Source: Sinorhizobium sp. B11
GTDB lineage: Bacteria; Pseudomonadota; Alphaproteobacteria; Rhizobiales; Rhizobiaceae
Direction of reading: 5' to 3'
Assembly: GCA_039725955.1 (NCBI GenBank)
Contig: CP091033.1
Span: forward strand, 310,001 to 374,000
Length of the DNA: 64,000 nucleotides
Each line of letters starts with the position of its first letter. Position 1 is the first letter of the stretch. The position numbers were made by a program, and so were the translations under genes. This document shows, in pieces, positions 53,998 to 61,384 of the stretch. The notes beneath the pieces were generated by a model. That model was not told where the DNA came from and ran no database searches. It saw only the letters and a program-made list of their open reading frames with translations.

Positions 53998-54756
53998 CTA
54001 AGAGGCTCTGCGGATTCTGATCTCGCTCCGTATGATATAGGCCAGGAGCCCCGCCACCATGAGCGCCAGCACATACCAGGTGATGGCGTAAACAAGGTGG
54101 TTGTTGGGGAAATCGAGTACTGTCAGTCCACCTACTGGCACACCACCGGCATTGGGCGTCGCGTCCGCGTCGATGAAGAAGGGGGCAGCGTTTGCAAGAC
54201 CGCGCTTCCCGGCAATGGCCGTGACATCGCGCGAATACCACCGATCGGAAGCCGGATTATTGGAACGGAGCAGCATGCCCTTCGGCTCTGTCATGCGCAT
54301 CAGTCCGGTGACCCTGGCCTGTCCGCCGAGCTCGCTTTCCGGTCGCGAAGCCGGATCGCGGCGATCAGGCGGGACAAAACCGCGATTGACGAGGATCGCG
54401 CTTCCATCCGCGAGCCTGAGCGGCGTCAGCACCCAATAGCCGCTGCCGAGCGCTGTCGAGGCCGTGACCAGCGTTTCCTTGTCGTTCTCGAAAATGCCTG
54501 ATGCCGTTACCCGCCGGTATTCATCATCGGCGGGATTGACCTTGTTCCAGTCGGCTTGTGCGGGCGGCGCGACGGGTTCGGCATGGACGCGCGCATCGAC
54601 GCGGGCGATCAGATCGAGCTTCCAGGAAAGGCGATGGACCTGCCAGGTGCCGAGGGCGATCAATGCGGCGGCGAGAGCCAGAAGCCCAAATCCCAAGATC
54701 GCAACGGTGACGGGCGAACGCTGCCTGTCCGGATGGTCGGAAGAGATATCGCTCAT
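53998..54756 (-). CDS. SURF1-family oxidase assembly protein
   Basis: A 252-residue SURF1/Shy1-type protein: two membrane helices, one near the N-terminus (about 20-38) and one near the C-terminus (YAITWYVLALMVAGLLAYII), enclosing a periplasmic domain with LGTWQVHRLSWK, ILVNRGFVP and DFPNNHLVYAITWY, the family signature. SURF1 proteins assist haem insertion and assembly of haem-copper oxidases. Its place 45 bases after cyoD implies it serves this bo-type oxidase. The start is ATG 54756. Confidence 0.92.
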   Translation of the reverse strand: MSDISSDHPDRQRSPVTVAILGFGLLALAAALIALGTWQVHRLSWKLDLIARVDARVHAEPVAPPAQADWNKVNPADDEYRRVTASGIFENDKETLVTASTALGSGYWVLTPLRLADGSAILVNRGFVPPDRRDPASRPESELGGQARVTGLMRMTEPKGMLLRSNNPASDRWYSRDVTAIAGKRGLANAAPFFIDADATPNAGGVPVGGLTVLDFPNNHLVYAITWYVLALMVAGLLAYIIRSEIRIRRAS

Positions 54757-54801
54757 TGACAACCGCAACGGGCGGCGTTGCCGCCGCCCGCTCCTTTGCC
54801 G

Positions 54802-55203
54802 TTACGGCATGTTTTTCATCATTTCAGGGCTCATCGGCATCATGTTCGTATTCAGGTGATACATGACCCAGAGCGAGCCCGAGAGCGCGATGGCGACGAT
54901 GATGATCGTGAAGATCAGCGCCATGATCGTCCAGCCGCCTTCCGACTTCGTGTTCATGTGCAGGAAGAAGATCATGTGAACGACGATCTGCACGGCGGCG
55001 AGCGCCATCACCAAAATGGCAGTTACGGTATGGTTTTCGAAGACGCCGCCCATGACCAGCCAGAAGGGAATGGCGGTCAGGATGACGGACAGGACGAAGC
55101 CCGTCATGTAGCTCTTGAAGGTGCCGTGACCAGCCTGATGTCCGTGGCTGTGGCCGTGATGAGCCTCGTGGGCATCCTCATGTACGGGTGCTTGCGAACT
55201 CAT
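54802..55203 (-). CDS. cyoD: Cytochrome o ubiquinol oxidase subunit IV
   Basis: A 133-residue membrane protein with a His-rich N-tail ([20 protein letters not shown]) and three membrane helices ([57 protein letters not shown]). The [14 protein letters not shown] segment is typical of CyoD. The ATG at 55203 overlaps the cyoC stop (ATGA), which shows translational coupling; the longer frame is only a shadow of cyoC. It is the smallest subunit of the oxidase and assists assembly. Confidence 0.93.
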   Translation of the reverse strand: MSSQAPVHEDAHEAHHGHSHGHQAGHGTFKSYMTGFVLSVILTAIPFWLVMGGVFENHTVTAILVMALAAVQIVVHMIFFLHMNTKSEGGWTIMALIFTIIIVAIALSGSLWVMYHLNTNMMPMSPEMMKNMP

Positions 55204-55820
55204 CCGAGAACTCCCATCAGGTAGACGAAGGAAAAGACGCCGATCCAGACGACGTCGAGGAAGTGCCAGAACATGGAAAGGCACATGAGGCGTCGGCGGT
55301 TGGCTTCGATCAGACCATGCATGGACACCTGCACCATCAGGGTCACCAGCCACACGAGGCCGAAGGTCACGTGCAGACCGTGTGTGCCGACCAGCGTGAA
55401 GAAGGACGACAGGAAGGCGCTGCGCTGCGGGCCGGCGCCCTCGTGGATCAGGTGCACGAACTCGTAGAGTTCGAGGCCGATGAAGGCTGCGCCGAAGAGG
55501 CCGGTGATTGCCAGCCAAAACAGCGTTTCCGCCTTTGCGTTTCTCTCCATCTGCAGCATCGCAAAGCCGTAGGTGATGGAGGAGAGCAGCAGCATCGAGG
55601 TGTTGATGGCCACCAGCGGCAGATCGAAGAGATCGGCCGGCGACGGACCGGCCGCATAGTTGCGGCCGAGCACGGCGTGAGTGGCAAACAGCACCGAGAA
55701 GATCAGGCAGTCGCTCATCAGGTAGAGCCAGAAGCCCAGATTGGTGCTGTTCTCCGGATGATGATCTTCGGTGAGGTAGAATTCAGGCTTCTCGGCCGTG
55801 TCGATAGTATGATCGCTCAT
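55200..55820 (-). CDS. cyoC: Cytochrome o ubiquinol oxidase subunit III
   Basis: A 206-residue five-helix membrane protein. It has [38 protein letters not shown], the glutamate-containing [12 protein letters not shown] and [18 protein letters not shown], all diagnostic of haem-copper oxidase subunit III. It lies 6 bases after cyoB and overlaps cyoD by 4 bases. It supports the stability of the proton-pumping core. Confidence 0.95.
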   Translation of the reverse strand: MSDHTIDTAEKPEFYLTEDHHPENSTNLGFWLYLMSDCLIFSVLFATHAVLGRNYAAGPSPADLFDLPLVAINTSMLLLSSITYGFAMLQMERNAKAETLFWLAITGLFGAAFIGLELYEFVHLIHEGAGPQRSAFLSSFFTLVGTHGLHVTFGLVWLVTLMVQVSMHGLIEANRRRLMCLSMFWHFLDVVWIGVFSFVYLMGVLG

Positions 55821-55826
55821 GGTCTC

Positions 55827-57830
55827 TTACACCTGCTCGGCAAGCAATTGTGTGCGCTTGCCTTCCGTTTCGGTGACTTCGTCCGAGGGGATGTAGAAGT
55901 CGCGCTTGTAGTTGAACGTGTGGCCGATCGCGACGACGAACATGGCGACGGCGGAGAGCACGACCATCCACCAAATGTACCAGATCAGGCCGAAGGCGAG
56001 CGTAATGCTGAAGGCCGACAGGATCGCGCCGGTGCCGGTGTTCTTCGGCATATGGATCGGCTTGAAGCCGCCGAGCGGGCGCTCGTAGCCGCGGTTCTTC
56101 ATGTCATACCAGCTGTCATGATCGTGCACGACCGGCGTGAAGGCGAAGTTGTAATCCGGCGGCGGCGAAGAGGTCGACCACTCCAGCGTGCGGCCATCCC
56201 ACGGATCACCGCTGTCGTCGCGCAGTTCTTCGCGCCTCCTGAAGGAAACGACAATCTGGATCAGGAAGGACGCGATGCCGAGAGCGATCAGCCCGACGCC
56301 GAAGGCAGCAATGATGAACCAGATCTGCAGCGACGGATCGTCGAACTGGCTCATGCGACGGGTGACGCCCATCAGGCCGAGGATATAGAGCGGCATGAAG
56401 GCGAACCAGAAGCCGATCTGCCAGAACCAGAAGCTCATCTTGCCCCAGAAGGGATCGAGCTTGAAGCCAAAGGCCTTCGGGAACCAGTAGTTCACGCCGG
56501 CGAACATGCCAAACAGGACGCCGCCGATGATCACGTTGTGGAAATGCGCGATCAGGAACAGCGAGTTGTGCAAGACGAAGTCTGCAGGAGGAACGGCAAG
56601 CATGACGCCCGTCATGCCGCCGATGACGAAGGTCACCATGAAGCCGACCGTCCAGAGCATCGGCACCTCGTAGCGGATACGGCCGCGATACATGGTGAAG
56701 AGCCAGTTGAACATCTTCGCCCCGGTGGGGATCGAAATGATCATCGTGGTGATGCCGAAGAACGAGTTGACGGAAGCGCCCGAACCCATCGTGAAGAAGT
56801 GGTGCAGCCACACGAGGTAGGACAGGATCATGATCACGCAGGTGGCGTAGACCATCGACGCGTAGCCGAACAGGCGCTTGCCGGAGAAGGTCGCAACCAC
56901 TTCCGAGAAGATGCCGAAGGCCGGCAGGACGAGGATGTAGACTTCCGGATGGCCCCAGATCCAGATGAGGTTGATATACATCATCGGATTGCCGCCGAGG
57001 TCGTTCGTGAAGAAGTTCGTCCCGGCATAGCGGTCGAGCGACAGGAGAGCGAGCGTTGCGGTCAGGATCGGGAAGGAGGCGACGATCAGGATGTTGGTGC
57101 AGAGTGCCGTCCAGGTGAAAACCGGCATCTTCATGAAGGTCATGCCCGGCGCGCGCATCTTCACGATGGTGGCGATCAGGTTGATGCCCGATAGCGTGGT
57201 GCCGACACCGGCGACCTGCAGGCCCCAAATATAATAGTCGACGCCGACGCCGGGACTATAGGCGGCACCCGAAAGCGGCGGATAGGCGAGCCAGCCGGTC
57301 TGGGCGAATTCGCCGATGAAGAGCGAGATCATGATGATGATCGCGCCCGCCGTCGTCATCCAGAACGAGAAGTTGTTGAGGAACGGGAAGGAGACGTCGC
57401 GCGCTCCGATCTGCAGCGGCACCACGAAGTTCATGAGGCCGGTGACGAAGGGCATCGCCACGAAGAAGATCATGATGACGCCGTGGGCGGTGAAGATCTG
57501 GTCGTAATGGTGCGGCGGCAGGTAGCCTTCATTGCCGTTGAAGGCGATCGCCTGCTGGCCACGCATCAGAAGCGCGTCGGAGAAGCCGCGCAGCAGCATG
57601 ATGACGGCCAGAATCACGTACATGATGCCGATCTTCTTGTGGTCGACACTGCAGATCCAGTCGCGCCAGAGCGAACCCCAGAACTTGAAATAGGTGATGA
57701 CGCCGAGCACCGCGATGGCGCCGATGACAACGCCGATAAACGTCACGACCAGAATCGGCTCGTGATACGGGATCGCGTCGAGGGTTAACCGGCCGAAGAT
57801 GAACTTCAGGAGGTCAGGATTGGAAAACAT
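55827..57830 (-). CDS. cyoB: Cytochrome o ubiquinol oxidase subunit I
   Basis: The 667-residue catalytic subunit, holding haem b, haem o3 and CuB. Visible motifs: [30 protein letters not shown] (His ligand), [17 protein letters not shown] (Cu-binding His-Pro-Glu-Val-Tyr), [12 protein letters not shown] (His pair on CuB), [10 protein letters not shown] and HFHNVIIGG (haem ligands). HPEVY places it in the proton-pumping A family. It reduces oxygen to water with ubiquinol. It lies 42 bases after cyoA. Confidence 0.97.
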   Translation of the reverse strand: MFSNPDLLKFIFGRLTLDAIPYHEPILVVTFIGVVIGAIAVLGVITYFKFWGSLWRDWICSVDHKKIGIMYVILAVIMLLRGFSDALLMRGQQAIAFNGNEGYLPPHHYDQIFTAHGVIMIFFVAMPFVTGLMNFVVPLQIGARDVSFPFLNNFSFWMTTAGAIIIMISLFIGEFAQTGWLAYPPLSGAAYSPGVGVDYYIWGLQVAGVGTTLSGINLIATIVKMRAPGMTFMKMPVFTWTALCTNILIVASFPILTATLALLSLDRYAGTNFFTNDLGGNPMMYINLIWIWGHPEVYILVLPAFGIFSEVVATFSGKRLFGYASMVYATCVIMILSYLVWLHHFFTMGSGASVNSFFGITTMIISIPTGAKMFNWLFTMYRGRIRYEVPMLWTVGFMVTFVIGGMTGVMLAVPPADFVLHNSLFLIAHFHNVIIGGVLFGMFAGVNYWFPKAFGFKLDPFWGKMSFWFWQIGFWFAFMPLYILGLMGVTRRMSQFDDPSLQIWFIIAAFGVGLIALGIASFLIQIVVSFRRREELRDDSGDPWDGRTLEWSTSSPPPDYNFAFTPVVHDHDSWYDMKNRGYERPLGGFKPIHMPKNTGTGAILSAFSITLAFGLIWYIWWMVVLSAVAMFVVAIGHTFNYKRDFYIPSDEVTETEGKRTQLLAEQV

Positions 57831-57872
57831 GGAACAACCCGTTCATTATGTCTTACGACGCAAAGCGCCAGG

Positions 57873-59036
57873 TTAATTGTTATTGTTGAGCTGCGCAGGC
57901 GCAGGACCGCCGCCATTGCTCATGCCGGGCATGGAATGGCCATCATGCTGCATGTCCATTCCGGGCATGTTCTGCATGCTGTTGCCATCGGTGCTTTCGG
58001 CAGGCTCGCTGCGTGCGGGAGCGCCTGTTGCAGGTACCGTCGCAGCGGGCGCGACGATGCCCTCGTCAGCATGGCGGTTGTCGTAGGTCAGCTTTTCGCG
58101 GTTCGCTTCGCTTTCCTTGCCGCCGCCGCCCATCATGTCGATGTGCATCATCTCGTTCATGCACATTTTGCCGGGCGTGGCGCACATGTTGAGGATCGCG
58201 TCGTAGAGATCGGCGTCGGCGCTGGCATAGTAGCGCACCGGCTCCTTCTCGCTCGGCTTTTCGAGCTTCAGATAGGCGTCGCGGTTGAGCATCGTGCCGC
58301 GCTGCTTGACCTGCGCCACCCAGGCATCGAAGCCCTGCTGGTTCAGGCCGTGGAATTTGAAGCGCATATTCGAGAAACCTTCGCCGCTGTAATTGGCGGA
58401 GAATCCGTCATATTCGCCTTCCTTGTTGATGACGGCGTGCAGTCTCGTCTGCATGCCCGGCATGGCGTAGATCTGGCCGGCAAGGGCGGGGATGAAGAAG
58501 GAGTTCATCACCGACGAGGAGGTAATCTTGAAACTGATCGGGACATCAACCGGTGCTGCGAGCTCGTTGACGGTCGCAATGCCGAGGTCCGGGTATAAGA
58601 ACAGCCATTTCCAGTCGAGCGCCACGACCTCGACGGTCAGCGGCTTCGTATCTGCCGGAATGGCGCGCTCCGCGTCGATACGGTCAAGCGGGCGATAGGG
58701 ATCAAGCTTATGCGTCGAAATCCAGGTGACCGCGCCGAGCGCGATGATGATGGCGAGCGGTGCTGCCCAGATCACGATTTCGAGACGCGTGGAATGATGC
58801 CATTCGGGCGCGTAGTTCGCGGCCGTATTTGAGCGCCGGTAACGCCAGGCGAAAAACAGTGTGAGGAAGATCACCGGAATGATGATCAGGAGCATCAGCA
58901 CCGTCGAGACGATGATGAGGTCGCGTTGCTGGGCAGCAATATCGCCCGAAGGCGACATGACTACCAAGTTGCATCCTGCCAAAAAAAACAGCGGCAAGAT
59001 TAATAGAAGGCGGGAAAACTTTGGCAGTTTTTGCAC
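57873..59036 (-). CDS. cyoA: Cytochrome o ubiquinol oxidase subunit II
   Basis: A 387-residue lipoprotein: signal with lipobox FLAGC (Cys22), two membrane helices, then a periplasmic cupredoxin domain (EVVALDWKWLFLYPDLGIAT, SVMNSFFIPALAGQIYAMPG). As in quinol oxidases, the CuA ligands are absent. The C-terminus carries a low-complexity tail rich in Met, His, Asn and Gly (NMPGMDMQHDGHSMPGM) that is longer than in the E. coli protein and could bind copper. It is the first gene of cyoABCD and its promoter lies in 59037-59412. Confidence 0.95.
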   Translation of the reverse strand: MQKLPKFSRLLLILPLFFLAGCNLVVMSPSGDIAAQQRDLIIVSTVLMLLIIIPVIFLTLFFAWRYRRSNTAANYAPEWHHSTRLEIVIWAAPLAIIIALGAVTWISTHKLDPYRPLDRIDAERAIPADTKPLTVEVVALDWKWLFLYPDLGIATVNELAAPVDVPISFKITSSSVMNSFFIPALAGQIYAMPGMQTRLHAVINKEGEYDGFSANYSGEGFSNMRFKFHGLNQQGFDAWVAQVKQRGTMLNRDAYLKLEKPSEKEPVRYYASADADLYDAILNMCATPGKMCMNEMMHIDMMGGGGKESEANREKLTYDNRHADEGIVAPAATVPATGAPARSEPAESTDGNSMQNMPGMDMQHDGHSMPGMSNGGGPAPAQLNNNN

Positions 59037-59279
59037 GTCTCTAAGCTCTTTTTGTTTCGTTCAATTGCCGACTAAAGCACTGGCACAAGCAGCGATATGA
59101 GGTCTTTGGTCGCAGTGCAACATGCATTTTGCACCGCGGGAGAAGTCAGCTTCCACGGCGCCCCTAAAATCCTGATAACAGTAAGAAGGAATTTCTCCGG
59201 CGCCGCCTTGTGTATAGCTGAAAAGCAGGGCCTTGCCCAATAAAACTCTGGAATAGGTTGGGATAGGTATCACGCGATT

Positions 59280-59315
59280 TTGACGTCGCATCGTTTTTTG
59301 AGAATTCGACGTCAA
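59280..59315. promoter_or_regulatory. Paired GACGTC inverted repeat between cyoA and MFS gene
   Basis: Two TTGACGTCG arms face each other, and each contains the palindrome GACGTC. The arms are 27 bases apart start to start. This is a strong candidate for a dimeric or tetrameric regulator site acting on cyo, the MFS gene or both. Confidence 0.5.
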
Positions 59316-59369
59316 CTATTTGCGCGATCAGGACTTGATAAGCTGCAAATATGGAACAAGATCAGCTTG

Positions 59370-59391
59370 AGGTGCTTTGTAAAAAGCACCT
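59370..59391 (+). promoter_or_regulatory. Leader hairpin before the MFS start
   Basis: AGGTGCTTT and AAAGCACCT make a 9-bp stem with a 4-base loop, ending about 21 bases before the ATG at 59413 and just before GAGGGAGGCG. It could affect translation or mRNA stability. Confidence 0.45.
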
Positions 59392-59412
59392 TGAACGAGG
59401 GAGGCGTTTCAT

Positions 59413-60744
59413 ATGGCTACTGTAGCCCATTTAGGACCATCATCTTCATCGCTGGAGCGGGATGCGCGGCGCATCCACGATGACAAGCCGGTTTCGCCCG
59501 GCAGCATCGCGGTCGGCGTGGTGATCGGTCGCATGTCTGAATTTTTTGATTTCTTCGTTTACGGCCTCGCATCCGTACTCGTGTTTCCGCAACTTGTATT
59601 TCCCTTCGCGCCGGATCGACTGACGGGCACCCTCTATTCCTTCGCGATTTTCTCGCTGGCGTTTCTCGCCCGTCCCGTCGGCTCGGTTGTCTTCATGACG
59701 ATCGACCGCTTCTATGGACGCGGCACCAAGCTCACCATCGCACTCTTCCTGCTCGGTGGTTCGACGGCATCGATTGCCTTCCTGCCGGGCTATGATGAAA
59801 TCGGCTACTGGTCGATTGCGCTGTTGGCACTTTTCCGCCTGGGCCAGGGTTTTGCGCTCGGTGGTGCCTGGGACGGTCTCGCTTCCCTGCTCGCACTTAA
59901 CGCGCCGCCGAATCACCGCGGCTGGTACGCAATGATCCCGCAGCTCGGCGCGCCCATCGGTTTTGCGCTGGCGAGCATCCTGTTCGGTTACTTTGTCGCC
60001 AATCTTTCCTCAGAGGACTTCCTCTCGTGGGGCTGGCGTTATCCGTTCTTCGTGGCCTTCGCGATCAATGTCGTCGCGCTCTTTGCCCGTCTTCGCCTCG
60101 TCATGACCAAGGAATTTGGCACGTTGCTCGAACAGCACGAGCTCGAAGCGGCACCAATCCTCGACGTACTGCGTGTCCACGGCCGTGATATCCTCATCGG
60201 CGCTTTCGTGCCGCTTGCAAGCTTTGCCATGTTCCACCTCGTGACGATCTTCCCGCTCAGCTGGATGAACCTTTATGGCAACCAGCCGATCGGCGCTTTC
60301 ATGGTGGTTCAGGTCGTTGGCGCCATGGTCGGTATCTTCGCGATCATTGCGTCGGGTGTGATTGCCGATCGTATCGGCCGGCGTAAGCAACTGGCGATCT
60401 GCGCGGTGCTGATCGCGATCTTCAGCTTCGTTGGTCCATTCCTGATCGGCGCCGGCAATAGCGGCCACGATGCCTTCGTCATCATCGGCTTCGGCGTGCT
60501 CGGCCTTTCCTTCGGCCAGGCGACCGGTTCGATCTCCTCGCGCTTCGGCCGCGGCTATCGCTATACGGGTGCTGCCTTCACCTCGGACCTTGCCTGGCTC
60601 ATTGGCGCGGGCTTCGCACCGCTTGTCGCACTCAGCCTGTCCAGTGAGTTCGGCCTGACCTTCGTCGGCTACTACCTGCTGTCGGGCGCGATTTGCACGC
60701 TCGCTGCCCTCGCCTTCAACAGGGCGCTGGAACAACGCGAGTAG
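59413..60744 (+). CDS. MFS transporter, metabolite:H+ symporter type
   Basis: A 443-residue, 12-helix carrier. VGVVIGRMSEFFDFFVYGLA is the helix-one signature of the MHS family (ProP/KgtP/citrate-type), followed by FLARPVGSVVFMTIDRFYGR and RLGQGFALGGAWDG; the second-half motif is DRIGRRKQLAIC. MHS members move organic acids or compatible solutes. It is divergent from cyoABCD and shares the intergenic repeats with it. The ATG 59413 follows GAGGGAGGCGTTTCAT. Substrate unknown. Confidence 0.88.
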   Translation: MATVAHLGPSSSSLERDARRIHDDKPVSPGSIAVGVVIGRMSEFFDFFVYGLASVLVFPQLVFPFAPDRLTGTLYSFAIFSLAFLARPVGSVVFMTIDRFYGRGTKLTIALFLLGGSTASIAFLPGYDEIGYWSIALLALFRLGQGFALGGAWDGLASLLALNAPPNHRGWYAMIPQLGAPIGFALASILFGYFVANLSSEDFLSWGWRYPFFVAFAINVVALFARLRLVMTKEFGTLLEQHELEAAPILDVLRVHGRDILIGAFVPLASFAMFHLVTIFPLSWMNLYGNQPIGAFMVVQVVGAMVGIFAIIASGVIADRIGRRKQLAICAVLIAIFSFVGPFLIGAGNSGHDAFVIIGFGVLGLSFGQATGSISSRFGRGYRYTGAAFTSDLAWLIGAGFAPLVALSLSSEFGLTFVGYYLLSGAICTLAALAFNRALEQRE

Positions 60745-60761
60745 GGCACCGAAAGACACAA

Positions 60762-60800
60762 CGAAAAGGCCCGCCTGGGAAACCCGGCGGGCCTTTTCGT
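60762..60800. terminator. Strong terminator after the MFS gene
   Basis: CGAAAAGGCCCGCC (60762-60775) and GGCGGGCCTTTTCG (60786-60799) form a perfect 14-bp stem, with A and T runs inside the stem ends. It lies between convergent genes and can serve both strands. Confidence 0.9.
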
Positions 60801-60821
60801 TTACAATCTATATTCGGAGTT

Positions 60822-61325
60822 TCACTGTGCCATCTGCGGCTGCTTGGCTGAACGTGCGGCGGTCAGTTCGGCAGTCGTATGGTTGAGCCGGTCCGCGAGC
60901 ACACGCATGATCTCCACGGCCATCTCCGGAAAATCGCTCAGAAGCTTGAGGAAATGTTCCTTGCTGATGCGCAGGACTTCGAGCGGTGAGGTGGCGCGCA
61001 CGGTCGCGGTACGCGAGACATCGCAGAGAATGGCGATTTCGCCGACAATGGAATTGACCTCGACATCGGCGACTTTGATTTCGCCGGCAGGCGAGGAAAC
61101 GATGATATCGGCCGTGCCTGACAGAACGACGTAGGCGGCGTCGCCGACATCGCCCTGACGGAACAGGTTTTGGCCTGGGTGGTACGTCATGCGGTCCGAG
61201 GTGAAGGCCAAGAGCTTGAGTTTCGCTGGTGCGATCCTCGAAAAGATCGGCACCCGCCGCAGCATTTCTACTTCATCTCTCAACAGCATGAGTGCTAAAC
61301 CCCCTGCCGCATGGTCCTTGATCAT
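60822..61325 (-). CDS. Stand-alone cyclic-nucleotide-binding domain protein
   Basis: A 167-residue protein made of one cNMP-binding fold: LRRVPIFSRIAPAKLKLLAF, LFRQGDVGDAAYVVLSGTAD and the phosphate-binding cassette VGEIAILCDVSRTATVRA with the conserved Gly-Glu and Arg. Unlike Crp there is no C-terminal helix-turn-helix; the end is a helix with low-complexity residues (TAARSAKQPQMAQ). It follows the unusual ABC protein by 59 bases on the same strand and is probably its partner or regulator. Whether it really binds cAMP or cGMP is not shown. Confidence 0.88.
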   Translation of the reverse strand: MIKDHAAGGLALMLLRDEVEMLRRVPIFSRIAPAKLKLLAFTSDRMTYHPGQNLFRQGDVGDAAYVVLSGTADIIVSSPAGEIKVADVEVNSIVGEIAILCDVSRTATVRATSPLEVLRISKEHFLKLLSDFPEMAVEIMRVLADRLNHTTAELTAARSAKQPQMAQ

Positions 61326-61384
61326 GCGCTAAAAACCAACTCCAAGCGCCTTGCAGGCGCCGTCTCTGCCGCCCCAATAGAGTA

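Larger units (their letters stand above)
59037..59412. other. 376-base divergent promoter region of cyo and an MFS gene
   Basis: No gene is visible here. On the MFS side TTGACGTCG (59280-59288) and CGACGTCAA (59307-59315) form a perfect 9-base inverted repeat with 18 bases between. AAGCTG (59340-59345)/CAGCTT (59363-59368) and AGGTGCTTT (59370-59378)/AAAGCACCT (59383-59391) are further inverted repeats close to the MFS start. Confidence 0.55.

Noticed and set aside
54802..55518. Long version of cyoD with an Arg/Pro-rich N-extension
   Set aside because: The extension is out-of-frame cyoC. The ATG at 55203 overlaps the cyoC stop and starts a normal CyoD.
55188..57194. Open frame of 668 codons on the plus strand
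   Set aside because: Antisense to cyoB and cyoC; composition is that of a complementary-strand shadow of GC-rich membrane-protein genes.
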